NCBI GenBank assembly: GCA_947624675.1
Contig: CANQLI010000003.1
Location: 1-64,000, forward strand
DNA from: an uncultured Clostridia bacterium
Lineage (GTDB): Bacteria > Bacillota > Clostridia > Oscillospirales > Ruminococcaceae
Reading direction: 5' to 3'
DNA: 64,000 nucleotides
The translations under genes were made by a program, and so were the position numbers. Positions within the stretch are counted from its first letter, which is position 1. The number at the start of each line of letters is the position of its first letter. The notes below the pieces were generated by a model. It did not search any database and was not told the DNA's origin. It worked only from the letters and a program-made list of their open reading frames with translations. This document shows positions 30,288 to 37,674 of the stretch, one piece after another.

Positions 30288-30325
30288 GACTGTCTTATTT
30301 TTATATCATTGTTCTTTCAAGGCTC

Positions 30326-30388
30326 AACTTACAGTTGAACGCGCTCAACAAATAAGTTATTTACAAAACCTTGGATTTTTGTTTTAAT
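30326..30388 (+). promoter_or_regulatory. Promoter and nested inverted repeat before the ABC exporter operon
   Basis: A promoter-like pair, TTTACA (30360-30365), 17 bp, TTTAAT (30383-30388), precedes the first exporter gene. Directly upstream is a nested inverted repeat: AACTTA (30326-30331) with TAAGTT (30353-30358), enclosing GTTGA (30334-30338) with TCAAC (30345-30349). Its position against the -35 would suit an operator for a drug-responsive repressor (inference; no regulator gene is next to it). Confidence 0.45.
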
Positions 30389-30439
30389 ATTATCATAGGA
30401 GTCGGCTCATACCAAGAGAAACGGGGAGAAAATAAGAAA

Positions 30440-32302
30440 ATGAAGAAAGAGAAAAAGAAAAACAAAAACCGCTTTATCGGTGCTAATATGCTTTATACAT
30501 ACAAGGCTGTCTGGAAAAGCAAAAAATTGTTTGTCATAGCAACATTTCTTGTTTCCATAGCAATAGCTCTACAAGGGTATATTTGGGAGTTTGCTGTCAA
30601 GTTTATAATAGACGATGTTGAGGCGGGCGCACCTCTTGAGAAGCTGTGGCTTACCGTGGCAATAGCGGGAATAGTAACGGTTATTTCTTTTATAATCGTT
30701 GAAATCTATCAGCAGTACGGCAATGTTGTGTTACAGTATGTTCTGTTTCAGTTCAGACGCAAGTATCAGCGCAAGTTTATGAAAATGGATTATGAAAAGC
30801 TTGAAGCCCCCGCTATGCTCGATATGGCTGAAAGAGCCGAAAAGGGCTGTAGCTGGGGCGGAGGATTGATAGGCGCTTATTCAATGTCACAGCCGTTTAT
30901 GTCCAATCTCATAAACTTTGTTATCGCTGCGGTTATTATCGCAACGCTTAATCCGTGGCTTTTGCTGGTGTTTTTGGCAACCGGTGTGCTTAAAGCTGTA
31001 ATGCAGATAAAGACAAAGACCGAGGACAAAAGAGAATGCTGGGACAAAATGGCGCCGTTTTACAGAAGGCTGAGGTATTTAGGACAGGTGCAAAGTGATT
31101 TTTCCTTTGCAAAGGATGTCCGGCTTTTCGGTATGCGAGGCTTTTTAAAGAATAAGCACGAGGGGATAAACAGACTGGCGCACACCTTGTTTATTACGCA
31201 CAAAAACCGCTGGTTAAAGTGGGAGATGAAAAACTATGTTGTATCATTCTTTGAGCATATAATACAGTACGGGTACCTTGTGTATTCGTTTATTTACGGA
31301 GAACTTGAGATAGGAAACTTTGTTCTGTATGCGTCTGTTATGGGAAACTATTCCGGAAGCGTAAGGTATATATTTGACAACATTGCCGAGATAAAATACC
31401 GCTCAATGGAGATAGACGACTACCGCGCTTTTGTGGACGAGGAGGAGCTTTCGGACATAAAGAAAAAAGACTTTCTGCCCTTACCCAAAACGGATAAATA
31501 CAAAATTGAGTTTAAAAATGTGTCCTTTAAGTATAAGGGCGCAAAGGTATATGCGCTTAGGAACATAAACCTCACGCTTGAGACGGGAAAGAGCCTTGCC
31601 GTTGTCGGCTTAAACGGTGCGGGAAAAACGACATTTATAAAGCTTCTATGCCGCCTTTACGATGTTACAGAGGGTGAGATACTGTTAAACGGAGTTAATG
31701 TGCTTAGCTACGACAGAGAGGAATACTTCAAGCTGTTTTCGCCGGTGTTTCAGAATGTCGAGCTGTTTGCTCTTACCTTGGGAGAAAATACGGCGATGAA
31801 GCCGTATTCACAGGTCGATGAGAAAAAAGCGACAGATGCGCTTTGTGATTCCGGGCTTGATAATAAGCTAAACGGGCTCCCAAACAAGCTTAAAACGCAG
31901 GTGCTCAAGAACATATACGATGACGGAACTGACTTTTCCGGCGGTGAGCGGCAAAAGCTTGCGCTTTCCCGTGCGCTTTACAAGGACGCTCCTATTATGC
32001 TGCTTGACGAACCGACGGCGGCGCTCGACCCGATTGCCGAGTATGAGCTTTACAAGTCGTTTGACAGGATAGTCGGCGGAAAAATGGCTGTTTACATATC
32101 TCACAGGCTGTCCTCAACACGCTTTTGCGACTCTATCGCAATGTTTCAAAACGGCGAGCTTATAGAAGAGGGTACTCACACAGAGCTTTTAAGAAAAGGC
32201 GGAGAATATGCAAAGCTGTTTGAGGTTCAGGCACAGTATTATAAGGAGCGGGAAGAAAGAGCCGCCGACGGTATCGAGGAGGTGAGCGCCAATGTCGGGT
32301 AA
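30440..32302 (+). CDS. ABC exporter half-transporter (membrane + ATPase), subunit 1
   Basis: Type IV-fold ABC exporter half: an N-terminal membrane domain with about six helices, then an ATPase domain with Walker A GLNGAGKTT, signature SGGERQKLALSRAL, Walker B IMLLDEPTAALDP and the ISHRLSS H-loop. About 620 aa from the ATG at 30440, preceded by GGGGAG; the frame extends upstream to a TTG but without support. The first residues are strongly basic (KKEKKKNKNR). It overlaps the next gene by 11 bp and forms a heterodimer with it (inference from the pairing). The substrate could be a drug, peptide or lipid; it cannot be told. Confidence 0.88.
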   Translation: MKKEKKKNKNRFIGANMLYTYKAVWKSKKLFVIATFLVSIAIALQGYIWEFAVKFIIDDVEAGAPLEKLWLTVAIAGIVTVISFIIVEIYQQYGNVVLQYVLFQFRRKYQRKFMKMDYEKLEAPAMLDMAERAEKGCSWGGGLIGAYSMSQPFMSNLINFVIAAVIIATLNPWLLLVFLATGVLKAVMQIKTKTEDKRECWDKMAPFYRRLRYLGQVQSDFSFAKDVRLFGMRGFLKNKHEGINRLAHTLFITHKNRWLKWEMKNYVVSFFEHIIQYGYLVYSFIYGELEIGNFVLYASVMGNYSGSVRYIFDNIAEIKYRSMEIDDYRAFVDEEELSDIKKKDFLPLPKTDKYKIEFKNVSFKYKGAKVYALRNINLTLETGKSLAVVGLNGAGKTTFIKLLCRLYDVTEGEILLNGVNVLSYDREEYFKLFSPVFQNVELFALTLGENTAMKPYSQVDEKKATDALCDSGLDNKLNGLPNKLKTQVLKNIYDDGTDFSGGERQKLALSRALYKDAPIMLLDEPTAALDPIAEYELYKSFDRIVGGKMAVYISHRLSSTRFCDSIAMFQNGELIEEGTHTELLRKGGEYAKLFEVQAQYYKEREERAADGIEEVSANVG

Positions 32303-34106
32303 GGTAAAGGAAAACGGCACAAGCTTTAAGACAATGGCGCTAAGCGTTAAGTATTTTTACAAAATAATCTTTAAGAAATTCAAAAGCTATATCGTATACA
32401 ATCTCTTGTCAGCAGTTTTTCAGGCGGCGGCGCCGATTGTGATGATATTTCTGCCAAAGCTCTTGATAGATGAGTTTTTAGGCGGAAGGGATTATGTAAG
32501 AATGGCTGTAATAACGTTTGTTTTAGTGTCGGTTTATGTGATCTTGAATGCTGCGGATTCATTTTGCACTCAGCAGTACCAGAAGGTGGTAGACAGGTTC
32601 AACAGGTATTTTGAAGAGCGCCACAAGCAAAAATGCGCCGAGATGGATTTTGAAAAGACAGAAGACCCCGAGATAATGGACCTTTCACAAAAGGCGCTTA
32701 ACGGGCTTAATTGGTACGGCGGTGTTGACGCTTTTATGAGAAGAGTCTCGACAATAATATCGGGCGTCTTGCAGTTAGTTACCACAGGAGCAATACTTTT
32801 TACAAGCTCTGTATGGGTGATAGCAATAATCGCTGTAACTATAATACTAAACTTCTTTTTAACAAAGCTGAGATCTAAGTTTGATTTTGATCTGACCGGC
32901 GGAACAGATATACTTGATAGAAAGATAGATTACAATTTCTGGCAGACATATGATTTTAAATACGGAAAGGATATCAGGCTTTATTCAGCTTCAAAGATGC
33001 TTGATGAAAACTGCCGCGAGCTTAATGATGAGTATTACAACCTTGAGCTTAAGTACAGAAAAAGAATAATGGGCGCAGGCTGTCTTACAAGCGTTGTAAA
33101 TGTATTTAAGAATGTCGGTATGTACGGAGTTCTCGGAGTTATGGCAATAAAAAAGCTTATTACGCTAGGTAACTTTTCGATGTATACTTCCTCTGCGGTG
33201 ACTATCTCAGATGCTCTTCAGAATATTGTTTCGGAGTTCAGCTGGATGATAGTGACATCTAATTATCTCTACAACTATGTACGGTTTATGGGGATAAACA
33301 CGGATACTGCTTTTGGAAACGACCCTGTCGACTTTGAAAAGGAGCATACTATTGAGTTTAAGAATGTCTGGTTTAAGTACCCGAGAGCAAATGATTATGT
33401 GCTAAAGGGCGTAAACATTAAGCTTAATAAGGGTGAAAAGCTGTCGATAGTCGGCTTAAACGGCGCAGGTAAAACTACCTTTATAAAGCTGCTTTGTCGC
33501 CTCTATAAAGTTGACAAGGGAGAGATACTTATTGACGGCAAGAATATAAACAGCTATGATTTTGACGAATACTCAAAGCTGTTTTCGGTAGTCTTTCAGG
33601 ATTACAAGCTGTTTGCGTTTTCATTCAAGGAGAATATAGCGGTCGACGAAAATCCGGACGAGGAAAGAGTGCTGAGCCTATCCAAAAAAGTAGGTCTTGA
33701 GAAAAAGATAGAGGATATGCCAAACGGAATGGATACGATTATGTTTAAAAACTTTGACGAATCGGGCGTTGAGCCGTCGGGAGGAGAACAGCAGAAGATG
33801 AGTATAGCCCGCGCGTTATATAAGGACGCTCCGATAGTTATTCTTGATGAGCCGACGGCGGCGCTCGACCCGGTAGCAGAATATGAGATATACAGTCAGT
33901 TTAATGACTTGGTTGAAGGTAAGACGGCGGTGTATATTTCACACAGGCTGTCATCCTGTAAGTTTTGTGACAATATAGTGGTATTCAAGGACGGCGTTAT
34001 AAAGGAATACGGCAGCCACGATGAGCTTTTGAGAATAAGCGGCGGCGAGTACAGGAGAATGTTTGACGCACAGGCAAAGTATTATATAAATACCGACGCT
34101 GTGTAA
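32292..34106 (+). CDS. ABC exporter half-transporter, subunit 2
   Basis: Partner of the preceding gene, 604 aa, same architecture: membrane domain, then Walker A GLNGAGKTT, signature PSGGEQQKMSIARAL, Walker B IVILDEPTAALDP and ISHRLSS. The two NBDs share most of their sequence in the core motifs, suggesting an old duplication. The ATG lies within the 3' end of subunit 1, so translation is coupled. Each NBD has a Glu after Walker B, so neither ATP site is obviously degenerate. Confidence 0.88.
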   Translation: MSGKVKENGTSFKTMALSVKYFYKIIFKKFKSYIVYNLLSAVFQAAAPIVMIFLPKLLIDEFLGGRDYVRMAVITFVLVSVYVILNAADSFCTQQYQKVVDRFNRYFEERHKQKCAEMDFEKTEDPEIMDLSQKALNGLNWYGGVDAFMRRVSTIISGVLQLVTTGAILFTSSVWVIAIIAVTIILNFFLTKLRSKFDFDLTGGTDILDRKIDYNFWQTYDFKYGKDIRLYSASKMLDENCRELNDEYYNLELKYRKRIMGAGCLTSVVNVFKNVGMYGVLGVMAIKKLITLGNFSMYTSSAVTISDALQNIVSEFSWMIVTSNYLYNYVRFMGINTDTAFGNDPVDFEKEHTIEFKNVWFKYPRANDYVLKGVNIKLNKGEKLSIVGLNGAGKTTFIKLLCRLYKVDKGEILIDGKNINSYDFDEYSKLFSVVFQDYKLFAFSFKENIAVDENPDEERVLSLSKKVGLEKKIEDMPNGMDTIMFKNFDESGVEPSGGEQQKMSIARALYKDAPIVILDEPTAALDPVAEYEIYSQFNDLVEGKTAVYISHRLSSCKFCDNIVVFKDGVIKEYGSHDELLRISGGEYRRMFDAQAKYYINTDAV

Positions 34107-34133
34107 ATGATCGGTCAAAAGTCTTTAATAAGG

Positions 34134-34175
34134 ATAACCCCGAATGACAAAAAGTCTTCGGGGTTATTGTTTTAT
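34134..34175 (+). terminator. Terminator after the exporter operon, copy 1 of a 30 nt duplicated hairpin
   Basis: ATAACCCCGAA (34134-34144) pairs with TTCGGGGTTAT (34157-34167); inside it GAC pairs with GTC around AAAAA. TGTTTTATT follows. The 30 nt core (34136-34165) recurs identically at 35170-35199. Confidence 0.88.
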
Positions 34176-34185
34176 TCAATAGTGC

Positions 34186-34214
34186 TTGACAAGCAATAAG
34201 GAATATGCTAAACT
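34186..34214 (+). promoter_or_regulatory. Promoter of the vanY-like gene
   Basis: TTGACA (34186-34191), 17 bp, TAAACT (34209-34214), about 90 bp upstream of the ATG. Confidence 0.75.
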
Positions 34215-34303
34215 GTACTATGTAAATAATACAGGATAAAGCTTTAATACTTATCAGGTTAAGCTGTAAAAGAAATTGACGAAAGGGTGAATACGACAGA
34301 ATT

Positions 34304-35239
34304 ATGAAAAAGAAGATAAAGTGGACAGCGCTGTTTTTAGCACTGGTATTATTTGCTGTTGGAATTGTAGCAATCTTAAAAAATTCCCATTATCTATATA
34401 TTTTTGGAGAGTATCTTGGTGTGAATTGTGATGAGGTCGAGCTCAAAAAATCATCACTTGAAAATATGAAGAAAATAGAGCTTAAAGCATTAAAGGCTGA
34501 TGACAGGGTGAAATTTGACCAAAGCTTAATGCTTATAAATTCAGACCACCCTTTAAAGGATGATCACGAACTGTCTTTATCCGAATATAAAGATACCGGT
34601 GTACAGTTAAATAAATGTCTGAATAGTGCATATGGAGAGTTATCTGAAGCTGTTTTTGAAAAAACCGGCAGTAAATTATTTATATCAAGCTCATACAGGA
34701 CTCAGGAGGAGCAGCAGGAATTATATGATGAAGACCCGTCTACCGCAAATATTCCCGGTACGAGTGAACATCAGTCAGGTCTTGGAATTGATGTATATGT
34801 ACAGTATTACGCCGGCTTTGGCTTTATAAAAACGGACGCAGGTCAGTTTATAAATTCAAATTGTTGGAAATATGGATTCATTATAAGGTATCCTTCTTAC
34901 GGTAAAGAAAAAACAGGTATGAAATATGAGCCTTGGCATATTAGATATGTAGGTAAACCTCACGCTAAGGTCATATATAATAATCATCTTACATTGGAAG
35001 AATACATAGAATCGCTTAAGAACGGTGTATGGTATAAGGTAGACGATACTTTAATATCACGGCAAAAGACTGACGAAAACGGAAGGCTATCGCTGCCTGA
35101 CAGCTTTAAGAGCGCAGTTATCTCTCCTGATAATACCGGAAGCTATATCATCACTATCAATAACGCTCAAACCCCGAATGACAAAAAGTCTTCGGGGTTT
35201 AATAATTTTACTGACTTTTTTGAATATCATAACATATAA
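34304..35239 (+). CDS. VanY-type D,D-carboxypeptidase (M15B), membrane-anchored
   Basis: Zinc peptidase that removes the terminal D-Ala from peptidoglycan stem peptides, outside the membrane. 311 aa. An N-terminal membrane anchor spans about 7-25. The M15 site is complete: SSYRTQEEQ (R132), SEHQSGLGIDV (H156, D163) and EPWHIRYVG (E209, H212). The last 23 or so residues are odd: codons 289-299 are encoded by a 30 nt hairpin identical to the terminator that ends the upstream exporter operon. This suggests that the original stop codon was lost and the frame now reads through a former terminator. The ribosome binding site is weak and distant (GAAAGGG). Confidence 0.88.
   Translation: MKKKIKWTALFLALVLFAVGIVAILKNSHYLYIFGEYLGVNCDEVELKKSSLENMKKIELKALKADDRVKFDQSLMLINSDHPLKDDHELSLSEYKDTGVQLNKCLNSAYGELSEAVFEKTGSKLFISSSYRTQEEQQELYDEDPSTANIPGTSEHQSGLGIDVYVQYYAGFGFIKTDAGQFINSNCWKYGFIIRYPSYGKEKTGMKYEPWHIRYVGKPHAKVIYNNHLTLEEYIESLKNGVWYKVDDTLISRQKTDENGRLSLPDSFKSAVISPDNTGSYIITINNAQTPNDKKSSGFNNFTDFFEYHNI
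35170..35199 (+). repeat. Copy 2 of the 30 nt terminator-like hairpin, inside the vanY-like gene
   Basis: AACCCCGAA (35170-35178), TGACAAAAAGTC, TTCGGGGTT (35191-35199): all 30 nt equal 34136-34165. The flanking T-run differs (TAATAATTTT). It lies in frame within the 3' end of the CDS. Confidence 0.95.
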
Positions 35240-35347
35240 CTAAATTGATAGGTGTTTAAAATCATTGTAAAAAATAGGTGTGATGCAGCTTAAAAAGAAG
35301 GATTGATAAATTCTGTCATCAAAGACATAAAAAAACGAAGTAACCAC

Positions 35348-35376
35348 TTGCTTTTACAAAATTTTTGTGATATTAT
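35348..35376 (+). promoter_or_regulatory. Promoter of the potassium uptake genes
   Basis: TTGCTT (35348-35353), 17 bp, TATTAT (35371-35376), about 50 bp upstream of the trkH-like start. No c-di-AMP (ydaO-type) riboswitch is apparent in this short leader. Confidence 0.65.
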
Positions 35377-35425
35377 ATATAATGCTTTATGGATAGACTA
35401 ATTTTATCGGGGAGCTAATAGGTAT

Positions 35426-36763
35426 ATGGCTGGTTTTGTAATAAGAAAAAAACAGCTTTCGTCATTTCAGATAATAATTTTCGGATTTGCAGGCTTGATA
35501 GTTTTTGGAACACTACTTCTTATGCTGCCATTCGCAACAAGGTCCGGAGAGAGCGCTTCATTTATTGATGCTGCGTTTACATCTACCTCAGCCGTCTGTG
35601 TTACAGGGCTTATAGTACATGACACCGCAACATTCTGGTCTCCGTTCGGACAGTTTATAATAATGACGCTTATACAGATAGGCGGTCTTGGGGTAATAAC
35701 CGTTGCAGCAGCGATCGCAAAGATTGCGGGAAGAAGGATAACGCTTATGCAGCGAAGCACAATGCAGGAGGCGATCTCCGCTCCTAAGGTCGGCGGTATA
35801 GTAAGGTTCACGAGCTTTATTGTAAAGGCGGCAGTAATTATTGAGTTTCTGGGAGCGGCGCTTATGTCGCCGGTATTTATACGGGATTTCGGAGTGCTTA
35901 AGGGAATTTGGTATTCAGTATTTCACTCGGTATCCGCCTTTTGTAATGCGGGCTTTGACCTTATGGGAGCAAAAGCTCCGTTTTCCTCACTGACTATTTA
36001 CAACACTGAACCGCTGATAAATATAACTATAATGATGCTTATCGTTATCGGCGGACTTGGTTTTCTGACATGGGATGATATTGCAAAGAACCGCTTTCAT
36101 TTAAGACAGTACAGGATGCAAAGTAAGGTTATTTTGTGTACCACCGCAATACTTATACTGCTTCCGGCGCTATACTTTTTCTTTAGTGAGTTCAGCTCAC
36201 AGCCAATGGGAAGCAGGATATTCAGCTCAATGTTTCAGGCTATAACGCCGAGAACCGCCGGCTTTAATACAGTGGATCTACACCTTGTGTCTGACGCAAG
36301 CATCGGTGTGATGATGGCGCTGATGCTTATCGGAGGTTCTCCGGGATCGACTGCCGGAGGAATGAAAACGACGACCTTTGCTGTGTTGTTTATGACAGCG
36401 GCGGCGGTGTTCAGGAGAAAAGAACACACCAACTGCTTCGGCAGGAGATTGAGCGACAACACGCTTAGAAATGCGGCGGCGATATTTTTGCTTTACATAG
36501 TCTTGTTTCTGACAGGGGCTATGCTGATAAGCGGACTTGAGGGACTTCCGCTAACGCCGTGTCTGTTTGAAACAGCATCAGCGGTCGGAACGGTAGGTCT
36601 GTCTATGGGAATAACAACAAAGCTTTCGGTCATCTCAAGGCTTATTTTGATGGCACTTATGTTTTTCGGAAGAGCAGGAGGACTTACGCTTATTTTTGCG
36701 ACTGTATCGGGAACGAAAAAAAATGTTTCGCTTTTGCCGGAAGAAAGAATAACGGTAGGATAA
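35426..36763 (+). CDS. Trk/Ktr potassium channel subunit (TrkH/KtrB family)
   Basis: Integral membrane K+ translocating subunit, 445 aa, with four pore-like repeats. Filter-like segments are visible: TSTSAVCVTGL, HSVSAFCNAGFDL, AITPRTAGFNT and ETASAVGTVGLS, each with the conserved Gly of the family. The length matches KtrB rather than the longer TrkH. The regulatory RCK subunit follows directly. Promoter and GGGGAG site upstream. Confidence 0.93.
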   Translation: MAGFVIRKKQLSSFQIIIFGFAGLIVFGTLLLMLPFATRSGESASFIDAAFTSTSAVCVTGLIVHDTATFWSPFGQFIIMTLIQIGGLGVITVAAAIAKIAGRRITLMQRSTMQEAISAPKVGGIVRFTSFIVKAAVIIEFLGAALMSPVFIRDFGVLKGIWYSVFHSVSAFCNAGFDLMGAKAPFSSLTIYNTEPLINITIMMLIVIGGLGFLTWDDIAKNRFHLRQYRMQSKVILCTTAILILLPALYFFFSEFSSQPMGSRIFSSMFQAITPRTAGFNTVDLHLVSDASIGVMMALMLIGGSPGSTAGGMKTTTFAVLFMTAAAVFRRKEHTNCFGRRLSDNTLRNAAAIFLLYIVLFLTGAMLISGLEGLPLTPCLFETASAVGTVGLSMGITTKLSVISRLILMALMFFGRAGGLTLIFATVSGTKKNVSLLPEERITVG

Positions 36764-36778
36764 AAGGAGTAGCTAGTG

Positions 36779-37426
36779 ATGAAAACTGTACTTTTGATAG
36801 GACTCGGAAGATTCGGGAGACATATTGCCAGAAATCTAAAGGAGCTTAAACACCAGGTGATGGCGGTGGATATTAAGGAGGACCGTGTGGCGGATACGCT
36901 TCCGTTTGTGACGAGCGCACAGATAGGCGACAGCACAAACAAAGCTTTTCTCGAAACACTTGGTGTAAGGAACTTCGACCTTTGTATCGTCGCGATAGGA
37001 AAGGACTTTCAAAGCTCACTTGAGACTACATCGCTGCTTAAAGAGCTTGGCGCAAAGTATGTAGTTTCGAGAGCTTCAAGGGATGTGCACGCAAAGTTTT
37101 TGAGCCGAAACGGAGCGGATCAGGTCGTTTACCCTGAAAAGCAGCTTGCAAAGTGGGTCGCTATAAGGTACAGCTCCGATCATATTCTGGATTATATAGA
37201 GCTTGACGAAAACCACGCGATACTCGAAGTCGATGTGCCGGATGATTGGGTAGGAAAGACGATAGATCAGATAGATATAAGGCGAAAATACAATATAAAT
37301 ATACTGGCAGTGAAAAAGGACGGAAATATGAGTATAAGCTTTACTCCCGATACCGTTTTGTCAAACGATTATACTTTGTTGGTTTTGGGAGAATATAAGG
37401 TTATGCAGAAGTGCTTTCACACTTAA
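36779..37426 (+). CDS. Trk/Ktr RCK regulatory subunit (TrkA/KtrA family)
   Basis: Cytosolic gating ring of the K+ transporter. About 215 aa: RCK_N Rossmann domain with GLGRFGRHIARNL at the start, binding NAD/ATP, then an RCK_C domain from about residue 135. One RCK unit, as in KtrA, not two as in E. coli TrkA. ATG at 36779, 9 bp after AAGGAG; a GTG directly before it is less likely. Co-transcribed with the channel gene. Confidence 0.93.
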   Translation: MKTVLLIGLGRFGRHIARNLKELKHQVMAVDIKEDRVADTLPFVTSAQIGDSTNKAFLETLGVRNFDLCIVAIGKDFQSSLETTSLLKELGAKYVVSRASRDVHAKFLSRNGADQVVYPEKQLAKWVAIRYSSDHILDYIELDENHAILEVDVPDDWVGKTIDQIDIRRKYNINILAVKKDGNMSISFTPDTVLSNDYTLLVLGEYKVMQKCFHT

Positions 37427-37442
37427 ACCTAAGATAAAATAT

Positions 37443-37482
37443 GGCGATATCCGAGAGAGGCTTCGGGTGTCGCCGTTGTTTT
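37443..37482 (+). terminator. Terminator after the potassium uptake genes
   Basis: GGCGATATCCGA (37443-37454) pairs with TCGGGTGTCGCC (37463-37474) with two G-U pairs, then GTTGTTTT. Confidence 0.8.
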
Positions 37483-37586
37483 GAAAAAATACACAATTTG
37501 AGAGTTTATATAAAAGTCTATATTTGTAACATATGTAAAATAATCAACAAATGAGGATTTTTAGCTATTTTGCATAAAAACATTGC

Positions 37587-37615
37587 TTGACAATTATGCA
37601 ATATTACAGTATAAT
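37587..37615 (+). promoter_or_regulatory. Promoter of glgP
   Basis: TTGACA (37587-37592), 17 bp, TATAAT (37610-37615), perfect consensus about 60 bp before the start. Confidence 0.9.
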
Positions 37616-37674
37616 TATTGTGTTTAAAGAAATATTAGTTTTGGTATAAGATAAATCGTATGGAGGTAAATCAA

